Source: Anaeramoeba flamelloides
Lineage: Eukaryota > Metamonada > Anaeramoebidae
DNA: 64,000 nt
Assembly (NCBI GenBank): GCA_027625915.1
Contig: JANTQA010000036.1
Span: 3,095,501 to 3,159,500 of the forward strand
Direction of reading: 5' to 3'
Below are positions 11,339-23,763 of this stretch, piece by piece. Made by a program: the position numbers and the translations under genes. Positions within the stretch are counted from its first letter, which is position 1; each line of letters begins with the position of its first letter. Below the pieces are notes generated by a model that did no database searches, was not told the origin of the DNA, and saw only the letters and a program-made list of their open reading frames with translations.

Positions 11339-14300
11339 ATGGAAATCCAACTAAGAAAAAAAAATAAAAAACAAAAAACAAATCAAAAAAAATTGAAGCA
11401 AGCCCTCGAGCAATATCTGTATACACACTGTGTTTCAAAAGAAACACTGAATAATGCACAAAAGGTTTTACAACAGATCTCGAGCCTGATACCAAAGCTT
11501 GATCATTGCACTTTGCTTTCGCTTTGTTTATTCTTTTGTCGCGTTGAACAAAAGATTAAAGCAATCGAAGGCAAATTTATGACAAGAAAGGAGGTGTCTT
11601 TAAGGGTTCTAGTAAAGCAATCCTTTCTCTCACCAAAAAGGTTTCTATGCAACCTATTGCAAATAACAAATTCTTTAGGTGACGAATATAAACATTTTAT
11701 TGGAAGAATTCGTTCTCTCCAACAATATATCCATGGCTTGGATGTAATGTTTAAACGGTACACAAAAGGGGTTATGAAAATCATTGATCTTTCTGGTATT
11801 AATCCTTACAACATTGCCAATGTTGTATTTGGGTGGAGAGATCAAAGTTTTAGTAATCAAGTGAAAACACCGACACCTAAAAAAAAAAAACAATTAATTT
11901 TTTTGTTTGGTTGGATTCTTTTTTTATTATATAAAGATGAGAAAATTCAAAAAAAAAATTCATATAGGAAACAACACCAAGGCCAACAGAAGCAACAAAC
12001 ACAGCAACAAACACAACATCCACCACGAAAAATAAAGGAAAAAGACAATCAAAAAAACAAAGAAGAAAAAAAACAAGAAAAACAAAGACATAAAGAAAAA
12101 GAAATTCAAATTTCCTTGGGTTTAAAAAAACAAAAAAAATTAATTGACATAATCTTACTATTTATAAAAAACAATTCCCCAAATTCAATTCGAAATCAAA
12201 AAGAAGAAATTAAAATTTCAATTAATCCCAAAACAAAAAAAACTTTTAAACGATTTATTCAAGATTTAATTGAGAACAATTTAATTCATTATGAAAAAAA
12301 AAAGAAATTTAATTCCAAAAAGGTTTTGCAATTTGAAAAGGAAGGTTGTAATAAGAAGAAGAACAACCAACCTCATTCTTTAGATGATAAATCATTTTTT
12401 AAATTGGATGATCAAATTAATTTTTTTTCAAATGACACAATTAAAGAAAATGAAAAAGAGAAGGAAAAGGAAAGGGAAAAAGAAAATGAAAATGAAAATG
12501 AAAATGAAAATGAAAATGAAAATGAAAATGAAAATGAAAAAGAAAATGAAAAAGAAAAAGAAAATGAAAAAGAAAATGAAAAAGAAAAGAAAAAAGAAAA
12601 AGATCGAGATAAAGATAAAAATAAAATGGAAAACAAAAGTAAAAAAAGAAGAATACAAACAAAAAAGAAAAGGAATTTAATTTATTGTGAAATTTTTAAT
12701 CGGCATTTATCTCAAAATTTTTCAAGAATTTCAAGTGAATATGAAAATAACATTGAGGTTAATGATTTATTTGATAATCGAATTATTTTTAAAAAAATGG
12801 GATCAAAAACAAAAAAAAATAAATTAAAAGAAAAATTTGACAACAAGTTTCAAAAAAAGACTCAACAAATAATAAATTGGAATGAAAATGGAACAAGGAA
12901 AAGAAAGGTGAGGGGAAGGATAAAGGGGAAGGAAAAGAAAAGGAAAAAGGAAAAGGAAGACAAGACAAGACAAGAAATTCAAAAGAAAAATAAAAAATTA
13001 AAATTCAAGAGGACAAAAAAAAAATTAAAGTCTTTACCTGAACAAACACCAATGGAAATAATAAATTATTTTCAAGATTTTAATAAATTAAATATCTTAT
13101 ATAGATTAATAAAACTTTTGCAAGAATCAATTCCAAAGCCTTTTCAAAAAAGCTTTTTACAAGAAAAGGAAGCCACAGACGAATGTCAAAAAAAAAATGA
13201 GGGAGAAAATGAGGGAGAAAAAAATTGTCAAGTACAATTATCAAAATTTAACAATCATGAAATTTTTGTTTTAAAATTATTTTGGTATGCTTTATTACAA
13301 ATAATTTCACAAGAAAAAAATAATGTTAATGATTTAAAAATTCAAAAAAATTTAAAAAAATTAAAATTTGTTTCGCCCAAAATATTTTATCCATTTTTAG
13401 AAAGGAATGAATTTTATCAAACATTAATTTGCTGCTGTTTTGAAATTATTATTTATTTTAATTCTGCAAATGATAATAATTTAAAATTTCCAAAAATATT
13501 AAAACTCTTTAATTTGAAAACTTTTGAATTTTCAAAGATATTGGCAGTGGCAATTCCACCTTTTCAAAATATTTCAAACATTATAAGTCATCATTTACTT
13601 GAAATACAAACTGAAATACTGATCAAATATATTTGGAAAAATGATTCACAATTTTTAAAGATTTATGAAAATATTTCTTATGAAACAAAAGTCGAATTGT
13701 TTCGTAATTTGACTTCAGAATTGCCAAAAATTTCGGATAATTTTTTAAATATCCTCTTTTCACATTTTAATTTGATTAAAGAAAGAATTAAATCCTTTCT
13801 ATTTAAACTCGGTTATTTGGATGAAATTTTATTTTATCAAGTTTGGAATACTTATTTGTTTTTATTATTGAAGCATCATAATTTAATAATAAATAATAAA
13901 ATAGATATACTAATAATATGCTGTATCAATATAATTTTACAAAAAGTTAATCACCAAACAAATATTTCCCACATTAATTTTATCAATAATAATGATGACG
14001 ACGATGATGATGTTGATGACGATTACGTTGACGTTGATGATGATAATATCAATAAGAAGAAGAAGAATAACCATGGTAATAATAATTTAGAGAATTTAAT
14101 TTCAGGGAAAGTGGTGAAGAAAGAGAAGGAGAAAGATAAAGATGGTAATTCACTTTTAGAAAATATCATTAAATCTTATCAAAAAATGGAATGGAAAATA
14201 ATTAATTGGAAGAAAATTATTATTAACAGTAAAAAAATGAATTTACAATTTTTTTTTCAAAATCATTTCTCTCCGGTTATGAATGATCATGTAAATAATG

Positions 14301-14566
14301 TGTGTAGTCAACAAACTCAACAATATTTTATACAAAAATCTCTGCAAAATAAGGAAAATCTTTATCAAAATTCCAATACTATGTACAAAAAACGCCGAAG
14401 AATTAAAAAACATTCAAAAAAAACTAGAACAATACTCTTTCAAGAAGATGGCGATATAATAAAATCTAATAATGACCTTGATTTGGAGAATGATTTTCAT
14501 TTAAATATTGATATGGGTAATGATCTTGATTTTGAAAATACATTTAATTTAAACAATGACAAATAA
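11339..14566 (+). CDS. Retinoblastoma-type pocket protein (RB/RBL family)
   Basis: Single-exon gene of about 1075 residues. The family binds E2F/DP transcription factors in the nucleus and restrains S-phase genes. Visible parts: an Rb N-domain at about residues 40-290, with KLDHCTLLSLCLFFCRVEQK, then SFLSPKRFLCNLLQI, GWILFLLYKDEKIQ and LIDIILLFIKNNSP (animal RB has VSWITFLLAKGEVLQ and CVLDYFIKLSPP). A long Lys/Glu/Asn tract lies at about 290-560. Pocket A is at about 565-790 (KIFYPFLERNEFYQTLICCC; FPKILKLFNLKTFEFSKIL, compare RB FPWILNVLNLKAFDFYKVI). Pocket B is at about 795-1000 (KIDILIICCINIILQKVN, compare HLDQIMMCSMYGICKVKN; then IIKSYQKM). An acidic insert of about 20 Asp-rich residues splits pocket B near residue 885. 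The family call rests on ordered motif matches recalled from human RB1. RB versus p107/p130 type cannot be decided. The start chosen is ATG 11339, the first in frame. Confidence 0.85.
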   Translation: MEIQLRKKNKKQKTNQKKLKQALEQYLYTHCVSKETLNNAQKVLQQISSLIPKLDHCTLLSLCLFFCRVEQKIKAIEGKFMTRKEVSLRVLVKQSFLSPKRFLCNLLQITNSLGDEYKHFIGRIRSLQQYIHGLDVMFKRYTKGVMKIIDLSGINPYNIANVVFGWRDQSFSNQVKTPTPKKKKQLIFLFGWILFLLYKDEKIQKKNSYRKQHQGQQKQQTQQQTQHPPRKIKEKDNQKNKEEKKQEKQRHKEKEIQISLGLKKQKKLIDIILLFIKNNSPNSIRNQKEEIKISINPKTKKTFKRFIQDLIENNLIHYEKKKKFNSKKVLQFEKEGCNKKKNNQPHSLDDKSFFKLDDQINFFSNDTIKENEKEKEKEREKENENENENENENENENENEKENEKEKENEKENEKEKKKEKDRDKDKNKMENKSKKRRIQTKKKRNLIYCEIFNRHLSQNFSRISSEYENNIEVNDLFDNRIIFKKMGSKTKKNKLKEKFDNKFQKKTQQIINWNENGTRKRKVRGRIKGKEKKRKKEKEDKTRQEIQKKNKKLKFKRTKKKLKSLPEQTPMEIINYFQDFNKLNILYRLIKLLQESIPKPFQKSFLQEKEATDECQKKNEGENEGEKNCQVQLSKFNNHEIFVLKLFWYALLQIISQEKNNVNDLKIQKNLKKLKFVSPKIFYPFLERNEFYQTLICCCFEIIIYFNSANDNNLKFPKILKLFNLKTFEFSKILAVAIPPFQNISNIISHHLLEIQTEILIKYIWKNDSQFLKIYENISYETKVELFRNLTSELPKISDNFLNILFSHFNLIKERIKSFLFKLGYLDEILFYQVWNTYLFLLLKHHNLIINNKIDILIICCINIILQKVNHQTNISHINFINNNDDDDDDVDDDYVDVDDDNINKKKKNNHGNNNLENLISGKVVKKEKEKDKDGNSLLENIIKSYQKMEWKIINWKKIIINSKKMNLQFFFQNHFSPVMNDHVNNVCSQQTQQYFIQKSLQNKENLYQNSNTMYKKRRRIKKHSKKTRTILFQEDGDIIKSNNDLDLENDFHLNIDMGNDLDFENTFNLNNDK
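12475..12605. repeat. GAAAAT hexanucleotide tract coding Glu-Asn repeats
   Basis: Tandem GAAAAT/GAAAAA units inside the pocket-protein gene, giving an (EN)n(EK)n tract of about 40 residues between the N-domain and the pocket. Confidence 0.9.
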
Positions 14567-17227
14567 AATTAGAATTAAAACAAATAAAAAATTGAATCAT
14601 AGAAAATAATACATCATAAATATTTAGTCAATTAAATATTTACTTTGAATTTTATTTTTTTTTTTTAAACAATTTGAAATAACTTTTAAATGTGTTAATT
14701 ATTCTGTTAAGGACTTCGTTTTCGGGTGAGAATAGTAAAATTGTTGATAAAAGCACTCTTGAAATAGTTTTATAATCTCAGTTAAATTTTACAGGCTGAG
14801 AATTTCTTTTTTTGAAAAAAATGTAAAATTTTCAGAATTCCATGCAATTGTCACAATTTTGTCCATCTTCGATTCTACCATTTATTTTTTTTGCTTTTAC
14901 GATTCCCTAATTTCCATTTCAAATCTATAAACACAAAAAAATTTCTATGCTGTTCTAAATATTGTTTTTAGTTACTTTTACAAGTTTGAAATGTTTTACA
15001 AATTTGAAGTTGTACTTGAAAATTACTAAAAGTCATTGTTTTTTTTTAGATTTTTTTTTAACAATTAAACGGGGAAATTTTTTTTTTTTTGTTTGGATTG
15101 ATTTTAATTTTGAAATTAATGTTTTTTGGTCAAACTCTTTAGAGTGAAGATTCTTTTTAAGAAGTGAATGAAAAATAATACAATAACTAAAACATTCTCA
15201 GGGGTGGGAATGTAGTCATTAAATTGTTAATAATTATAAGGAAATAAAACTGGTTTATTTGAAAATTTATTCAGATTCCCTTTTTCCATTTTTAAAATAA
15301 AAGAACAACAATTTAGCACACCTACCGATGGGGCATTTTTTTAATAAAGAACTCTATGAAAAAAACTGAAAAAAAATTTCTAGTATAATGCATTAATTAA
15401 TTTTTGAATAAAAATATTTTTTATGGACTTTTTTAAATTTGAGAAGAATGAACATTAAATTTAGCAGATATACCTTATTCTTTTCAAATTTTGATAAACG
15501 AGGTTTTTAAACTTCTGTTAATAAGTGAAATTTTTTATTCTATTTATTTACAAGTTTATAATGAATTAAAATATTTAGTGATTATAATTTTTTTCAGTCA
15601 AAAAATAAATTCAATCATAGAAATGAATATCAAGTTAGATTAAAGTCAAATCAAGATTAAAGAATAATTTGGGGTATTTAAAAAAGAACCAGTGTAAGTG
15701 AATTTGTTATTTAAAGGATAGATTTACATTAACTCTTGGTTTAGAAGTGGTCAGGTGTGTGGCTATGAGTGTTTTTTTTGTGTTTTGGGGTATTTATTTG
15801 ACTTATTTGCTGTTAGGTTTTTTTGAGTTTTAGAAATCAAAAGAAAATTTTTGAAAATTTTTTTTATTTCCCAAATTCACAAAAAAAAGAAGTTTATCCT
15901 TTCTATAAAATGAAAGAATTGAGTAAAACGAATAGTTTCTCACATTTTTGGTTAGTTCTCAACAAGATAGATACTAGACAACACTCTATATAAATTATCT
16001 TCATGTCAGTTAATTTTTATTATATTAAATTGAAAATATTTGAATATATTATTTGGGGTTCTTTTGTTTGCTTTAGAGTTCTTTCAAGTATCTATCTTTT
16101 CCAAAACAGTTTATTTTGTAATTTAAAAATTATCTTATAATTTATTTATTTAAGAGTTGTAGGGACATTTTTACTAGAATGATTTGATGTTTTTTCTTAT
16201 TTTTTGTTAAGGGGGTAAGTACCTTTTCCTAATTTTGGGTTCAACAACCATATAAAACTGAATTCTTCAAGAACATGTCTTTAACTAAATATATTGATGT
16301 TTTAATAAATACATAAGTGGAATATATCCTCGTATACTAGATTTACAATCCAATTAAAAAATATAAATAAAAAAAATGAAAAAATTGTGTTTGAAAAAAA
16401 TAAATAAAAATTATTTATTTCTTGATCTCGTCTGTAACATTTTATACAATTACTTCTTGACTTGGTTTTTATTTTTTATTCTGTCAGAAAAACTTGTTAT
16501 TGGAAAATTTTAGATAAAGTAATTACATTATATTGAGATAGAAAACCTAAAATGAATTTAAAATTCAGTTTTGTTTTTTTTTCCTTTAATTATAGTTTTG
16601 ATTCAGAAAATCAGTATTTTTTTAATTCTTTTTCAGAAATAAAGATTTATTAGATTTTTTTGTAATTTGATAATTATTTGTTTTCTCATTAAAATGAGAA
16701 CTCAAAATAATTCAGAAATCGTGTTCTGATTTTTTTATTGAAATTCTTATTCTTAGATTTGAATTTTTTGTAATTGTTTTTTGGTTTCTAGAATTCAACT
16801 CTCTATTTAATTTTTGAAATGGTATTCTTGTTTTGGTTTTGTTTGATCAAAATATTTGAAATTAAGAATTTTGAAAATAAATTTGCTATAAAAATTGTTT
16901 TGTTAAATAATAATACATAGTAAATCCTCCAAGACTTTCAAGGAAATTTATATAGTTGGGTTCATTCCAAATTAAGAAGAGAAAGAAGAGAATTCTTTGA
17001 AAATAGGCTTTGGTCTATTTTTTTTTTTTTTCATTCATTGACACACAAGAAATTTATCTGGAAAGGTGATATTTCTTGTTTGGTCTTCAAAAAGAAAATA
17101 TTTGTTTTGGAACACATATATTAAACCGTTTTCCACACAAAGAGGTCCATTGATAGGGGTGAATTACATGTACTTAAAGTGTTTGAATGAATATTGATAG
17201 AAAAAATTTATTTTAGAAATTTAAATA
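14567..17227. other. Intergenic, no recognisable gene
   Basis: AT-rich sequence after the pocket-protein stop (AATAAA at once downstream). Weak inverted phrases (AGATAGATACT near 15966 and AGTATCTATCTT near 16088) are the only structure noticed. 17100-17225 shares ATTACATGnAnnTAAAG and TTTGAATGnATATT with 56000-56060, so a repeat lies there. Confidence 0.5.
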
Positions 17228-17789
17228 CAGTGATCAAAATAATGTATGCAAAAAGACTATAATCAGTGTTTCAAAATATTATCGGTGCTTTATTTTCTTC
17301 TTGTACCAAGGTAACATCCAATCTACTAACAAATAGTATACCTAAGTTCAAATCAATTTTGAAGGTAAAGGTCTGGTTCTTTTTAGTAAAATTTAAATTA
17401 TTCATGCAAATAGTTAAAAATTTTTCATAATATTCTCAATTTTTTTGAATTTTTTTGTTTTTTTGATGATAAAAATTTAATCTATTTTTTGAGATAAATT
17501 TTGAAATTTGATCCTTCATTTTTAGAATTTCTTTTTAAATAATAGAACTTTAAGAAACCAATACCATATTTATTTTAGGTTTATTATTGGTTTATTTCAT
17601 TGGTTAGTGTTTAGGCCTTCTATAACAAAAAAACACATTTTTTTTTTTGAAACACGGATTAAATTTTTTTGCAAGCTTTATTTTGACTACTGTAAAAATC
17701 ATTTTTTTACATTTTTGATTTTTCCTTAGATTATGATTTAATAACTAATTCGTCTGCAAATTTTTTTTTTATTGCAAGATCCATAGCCG

Positions 17790-18200
17790 CTTGGTAAAAA
17801 AGAATTATTCTAATCTTAATGAAAAAATGGAAAAATGATTTTAGTGAAATAATATTGTTAACTATTGTTATTTTCTTTGGATCTTCAATGCAAGATACAC
17901 AATGAGTATTGTTATTTTTCTCAATAGAGACCACAAATCCCAAGCTACATTTGGTTTGGGGGCTTGGTTTATCAAAGAAAAGTTGTAAAAAGGAAGTGAA
18001 AATTTTTTCCTATTTATTATTCAAATACCCAGAGAAGATCAAAATGATCATTCTTGTTTTTCTTAATGGGAAGCAAAGAATTTGAATTTTGAAAATTGTT
18101 AAGAAAATCTATTGATTTAGTAGTTTTTTTCCAGACAGATATCAACAATTCTTTGATGTGTATTATTCTGCTTTATTCTTATTTATTCTACAAATGTCAA
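17790..18200 (+). repeat. Degenerate repeat family R (copy 2)
   Basis: Contains TTTTCTTTGGATCTTCAATG and ATATCAACAATTCTTTGATG, matching in order the blocks at 34290-34440 and 56245-56400. A half copy of the 18707 MITE (GGAAGTGAAAATTTTTTCCT..TATTATTCAAATA) sits within it at about 17993-18033. Confidence 0.5.
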
Positions 18201-18706
18201 TAATAAAAATTATGGATATTAGAAAAAAAAACCTCGGACTTTATTACTGTAATAAAGTTTACCTCCTTTTTTTTTGTTTTATTCGATGGGTAATTAAAAG
18301 AATTCCCTCAAATAAATTTCTAGATCGAAAATATAATTTAATAAAACCAAAAAGTTAATCTAAAAAAATTGTTCAAAAAATTGAAAAATAAAAGATTCAA
18401 TTTTGAATTACTTTGGTTCGCTTTCTTTTAACAAATAGGGCAGCGAATGATGTTTTGGTTTCAAAGTTTTAATATCTGGTACTCAAAAAATTATTTTTCA
18501 GTACGATTGTTATGCAATTATAATTTTTCAAAATCTTAAAATGTAACTACTACACTAAGGTTGTCAAAATAATTTGTTCAGAAAAGTTTAAATATATGTT
18601 TCAAAATAAAATTCTCTATTTTTTTTTAGAGAAGGCCATATCAAGAGATCAAAGAAATCAAAAATAAACTATAAGTAAATATGGTATTGATTTATAAAAA
18701 TTCTAT

Positions 18707-18874
18707 TACTGCTATTTGAATTCTAAATGGGAAAAAATTTTCACTTCACATTTCCAGATTTTTCTATTATGAATAGAGTTTTTGAAGAAGTGGGTTGTTA
18801 ATTTGTGGCTCTATTTAAAAATGAAATTGTAAATGAAGTGAAAATTTTTCCCATTTATTATTCAAATAACAGTA
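18707..18874. mobile_element. Palindromic MITE (family P)
   Basis: Ends TACTGCTATTTGAATTCTAA and, inverted, TACTGTTATTTGAATAATAA. Both continue into ATGGGAAAAATTTTCACTTCA. It is inserted in the right arm of the larger element. A second full copy lies at 36899-37130, with halves at about 17993 and 27330. Confidence 0.8.
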
Positions 18875-19177
18875 TTTAAAAAAATATTCTAAAAATGAAA
18901 GATCAAATTACAAAATTTATCTCAAAAAATAGAGTTAATTTTTATCATCAAAAAAACAAGAAAATTCAAAAAAACGAGAAATATAGAAAATTTTCAACTA
19001 TTTGCATGAATAATTTAAATATTACTTAAAAAATCCTGACCTTTACTTTCAAATCTGATTTTAACTTAGGTTTACTACTAGGTAGTTGATTGGATGTTCC
19101 ATTGGAACAAGAAGAAAAAGAATTTTATTTTGAAACACAGATTATATGTAGTTGATCACCCATTATTTTGATCACAG

Positions 19178-20207
19178 TACTCCCTTACTATTGTTCAAAA
19201 AAAGGATTTTTTTAGCGACGAATCGAGTTTTGGTGATAAATATTAGAGGATTTTTTTCACAATTGGGATACAAATGTTGATTACCAATCCTATATATTTA
19301 TGAAAAAATACATTTTTTTTCTCAATTCTTTTTAATTTTTAACCACTAATTATAATATTTTTATTTGATCCGATCAAATTTTGGTATGACTTGACAAATC
19401 GAGTTTGAGAGTTATTTGATCTTTAGAACATTAAAGTGGTATGACTCCCATTAAAACATACTTTAATTTTTTAGTTCTTTGGAAGAATTATTCACACATT
19501 AAAATAATTACTGTTAGTACAAATTAAGAAAGAATACTTTTTAATTCAGTTTCACAAATATTTATCCAACCATTGTCTTAATCGTCAACAAAAATCAAAC
19601 CTTCACAAGATCATTTAATCATGATAATCTAGAGTTTTTTTTAATTTTGAATCGCTTCATTTTAGAAACTATGAGATAATATTTCGTTTTTTTTTAATTT
19701 GAAAATAACAGTAATTAAAACCATATTAGTTGTGTTAATCACCTCCTATTAAATTTTAAATAGGTCTTGGTTTTTTTCAACAACAAAGAACGTTATATTT
19801 TTGAGCAGATTTGAAAGAAGAATTTTCCTTTATTAATCGCAAAAAAACTTTACAAAAAATCAAGTAAAATTTGCAAACAAAGAAAAAGTTCTCAATATAT
19901 TTTGACGTCAAATTCTCAAAATCAAAATAGACTTTCAAACAAAAAAAGAGGTTATTTTTTGTTTTCAACAAAAAAAGTCAATAAAAACGTTGAAAATTTT
20001 GAAGAGAAATTTGAAAATCAAACAGAGACCAAAGAGATATGGCCTTATCAATAAATGGACAAAAGTCCTCATTTAAAAAAAAACCACAAGAAAAGAAGAA
20101 AGAAAAAAAAAGCAAAATTTCGAATAGGAAATTTTTCTTTCAAAAAATTTCATTTTTTTTAATCTTTGGAATTATTTTATTTCCTCACTTAACAATCTAA
20201 TTTTAAC
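19178..20207. other. Intergenic, TDH 5' flank
   Basis: No gene is recognisable. AT-rich, with A-tracts just before the TDH start. Confidence 0.5.
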
Positions 20208-22580
20208 ATGCATAGTTTGTGTAAATCACCACGTGTCTTAGTTACGGGCTCATTAGGGCAAATTGGAACTGAACTTGTTTCAACTCTGAGAATGAAATAT
20301 GGAGCAGAAAACGTTCTTGCATCTGATATCAAATTCCCAACAGAAAAAGCCAAATTTGATGTTGAAGGGCCATTCAAATATGTGAACACAAACAACATCG
20401 AACAAATCAAAGAAGCTGTTGTTAACTTCAGAGCAAACAAAGTCATCCACCTTTCATCAATCCTTTCTGCCACAGGTGAACAAAACCCAGACCTTGCTAT
20501 GGAAGTCAACAGCCATGGTGCAGAGAACTGCTTTAAAGTATGTAATTATTATGGCGCTTCTCTTCTTATCCCTTCCTCTATTGCTGCTTTTGGCCCAGAA
20601 ACACCAAGACACAATACCCCAGATCTTTGTATCCAAAGACCACTTACAATGGTAAAATTTCATTTTCCTTTTCAAATTCTCTTTTATTTTTCTCCTTCTG
20701 TTTTTATTTTTTTTTTTCTTTCTCTTTTTCAATTTTCTTTTTTTTCAATAACCAAAAAAAAAAATAGTATGGAATTTCCAAAGTTTACATTGAACTCTTA
20801 GGAAATTGGTACAATCAAAAAAAAGGATTAGATTTCCGTTCTTTAAGACTTCCAGGTATTATTTCATGGAAAGCTCTTCCAGGTGGTGGAACAACAGGTA
20901 AAGTTTTTTCTATTTTTTTCTATTTTTTTTCCCTTTTTTTCTTTTTCTTTTTTCTTTCTTTTAAAAATTAATTGATCCCCTTCCAAATGATCGTTTAATT
21001 CGACAAATTTTTCCAATTTGATTTTGAACTTGCAAACTCTGTCATAAAATTACTTTGTTAAATTTACAAAACTTTTTTATCTCCATTTTCAAACATTAAT
21101 TTTTACTTTAGGATTTTTTTATTTTTTTTTTTATTAAAGTTGTGTTATCAGATTTCCAAAATCAACTGAATGAAATTAAATTGATATATTTTTTTAAAAA
21201 CTTGGTTTCTTAAGATTATTGGGATTTATTTCGAAAAAATAGCTTGAAAATTAAATTAAAAAATAATTACTAAGGCTGATCAATCCAAATCTCATTCTAA
21301 AATTTTACCTAATATTTATTTCCAATAAAAACTAAAAGATCTATGAACGATTTCAATTAAATTTAAAATGACATAATAACTAATTTACTGGTTTTTGTTT
21401 GAGTACGAATAAAAACAAAGGAAAAATAAAATCTCTAACTATTTAAATTATTTAATAATTAAGCATTTTAATCAAGTGAAGATGAACTGTTTGAAAATAT
21501 ATGACTCAAATCACTTGAAAGAGTGATTTAAACATTTTACTCAACACTTTTTAAAACTTTTATTTCTCACTTTTTTAAAACAATTAAAAAAATTCAAAAA
21601 TTTATAATTATGATTGATCTGATTCATTATTTTTTGAAATAGATAATTTGTTTTTATTCTTACTTTTTAAATTTTAATAAATAAAAAAAAAAACTAGATA
21701 CCATAAAAAACTTAAAAAAACTAAAGGAAGATTTTCAAGAATTTCATTTTTTTAAGAAAGTATTCAAATCATTTTCTGATCATAAATTAAAACTTTAGAT
21801 AACTCAAAAAACCATTAAAGAAACACTAAATTTGATCTTCTCCTTTCATGTACAAAAAGAAAATAAAGACAATTTTCTTTACAATAAATTCTTCAATTAA
21901 AAAAAAAAAATCATAAATAAATCGATTAAATCTTATTCAAATCCTTTTTTTAAAAAAGATTATTTCATAAAAATTTATAATAGAAAATAAATTTATTCAA
22001 ATTAAAAAAAAAAATTACAATGAATAAAATTTTTTTTTTACAATTTCCCAAATATTATAATCAAGAAACAAAAAACATTTAAATCTTGCTCTTCTTCTTA
22101 TTTTAAACATGAGACTTTCTAAAAAACAATTAAAAATTAATTATTTTTGTTTTTATTTTTTACTTTTATTTGACAAATATAGATTATGCAATTGATATCT
22201 ATTACCAAGCCCTTAAAAAAGGACATTATACCAACTGTTTCTTAAAAAAAGACACAAGAATGCCAATGATGTATATGGATGATTGTATTAGAGGAATCAT
22301 TGAACTTCTTGAAGCTAAAAACGAAAACTTAAAACAAAGAACTTATAACCTTGGTGCAATTGACTTTACTCCAGAAGAAATTTATGAAAGCATTAAAAAA
22401 GTGATGCCAAAATTCAAAATTGATTATAAACCAGATTTTAGACAATCCATTGCAGATACTTGGCCAACATCAATTGACTCCTCATGTGCAAAGAAAGACT
22501 GGGGTTGGGAACATGACTACGATTTAGATAAAATGACTGATGTCATGTTAATGAATCTTAAAAAGAAATTATTTGTCTAA
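20208..22580 (+). CDS. TDH: L-threonine 3-dehydrogenase (SDR type)
   Basis: Short-chain dehydrogenase that oxidises L-threonine with NAD+ to 2-amino-3-ketobutyrate, which is then split to glycine and acetyl-CoA. It is mitochondrial in animals; here there is no clear long targeting peptide. Exons are 20208-20651, 20768-20897 and 22183-22580 (972 bases, 323 residues), all GT-AG. The N-terminal NAD fold has G14-S-L-G17-Q-I-G20. Catalytic YGISK (Tyr149, Lys153) opens exon 2. Then follow [14 protein letters not shown] and [17 protein letters not shown] across the second junction, [19 protein letters not shown], and near the end [20 protein letters not shown]. The order and spacing match TDH of animals closely. 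Intron 2 is 1285 bases of AT-rich sequence without an obvious element. Length is close to the catalytic core of the family. Confidence 0.95.
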
Positions 22581-23682
22581 GTGAATTTTAAGGAAAAAAA
22601 AAAAAATCAAAGAAAGAAAAAAAAATATTTACTTTAAAATTTTATCCTTTTACATTATTATGATTTCTTATTCTTCTTTATTATTTTATATTTAGTTTAA
22701 TTTTCGATTAAGTTTTTGATCTTTTATCAATTTTTTAGATCTTTTTTTTTTTTAAAAAAAATTAATAATAATAATATGAGAGTAGTACTTCGAGCTTTTC
22801 TTTTTTTTATTTTATTTATTCCTTTTTTAAAATGATTACAAAATCGATATTTATTTAATTTTAAATATATTGATTTGAGAAATAATATTTTTTTGAGAAT
22901 TGGGATTACAAATGTACTGTGTGGGCGCATCGGAAAAGTTTTATATTTTTTGGAAAAATTACAAATTTAGCAAAAAAACTTAAAATATTAAGACATCACT
23001 TTTGGCACATGTGTATTATAAATGTTCCTTTTGAAATAACATTAACTTAAAACAAAATAATTTTTTTCTATATTTTTTCTATATTTTTTTAAACTATTTA
23101 TCATAACAAATACAAAAATTAATCTTCTATTGAGAAAAAATTCCATTCTTCAATTCAAAAAAAGTTTTTTTATTTTATTCGATTATAGGATCAAATTTTC
23201 AGTTCAAGTAGTTGTTATGGTTTGAGAGAAATTAATTTTTTTTATTAGCTAATTAAGAATTATCAAAACAATTTGATATGTATCTAATAAAACATATCAC
23301 CTTCTGTTCCTTTATTCAAAAATGTCAAAATAATTTTATGATCAGTTTATGCTTGACAAATTAATTTATTCATAACTTTAATTTTAGTACTTGTGAATAG
23401 AACAACATTTATTTTTATTTTTTATTTAGTTTATTGAAATAAAAATATTGTGCTAATTATAATAATTTTTCTTGTAATTTCCTTTTTAAGATTAAAAAGG
23501 AAAATCCAATAACAAGTTGTTTTTTTTACCATCTAATCTTAGATAAGGTGACTTTAATATCTGTTTTTTTTTTTTTTTAATTTATATTGATTTATTGTTT
23601 TTTCAAAACTTATTTTAAAGTAAATGAAAAATACCAAAGATTTGAAAAGGTTCAAACTTGAAAAAACTCTCAAAATGGATAA

Positions 23683-23763
<81 letters not shown>

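Larger units (their letters stand above)
17228..19177. mobile_element. Long inverted-repeat DNA transposon, TA-flanked
   Basis: The left end is TA + CAGTGATCAAAATAATG. The right end is its complement, CATTATTTTGATCACAG + TA, with one mismatch. The arms stay similar for about 400 bases: 17280-17650 against 18620-19140, for example TTTTTTGATGATAAAAATTT against AATTTTTATCATCAAAAAAA. A separate MITE (18707-18874) is inserted in the right arm. The core (17690-18560) contains family R sequence. TA flanks and CAGT-type ends fit the Tc1/mariner superfamily. No intact transposase frame is present. Confidence 0.75.

Noticed and set aside
12384-12680. Several open frames on both strands over the GAAAAT tract
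   Set aside because: They are other-frame readings of a simple repeat inside the pocket-protein gene (Met-Lys, Phe-Ser and Phe-His repeats).
20189-20732. Minus- and plus-strand frames overlapping TDH exon 1
   Set aside because: Shadows of the TDH exon; no domain of their own.
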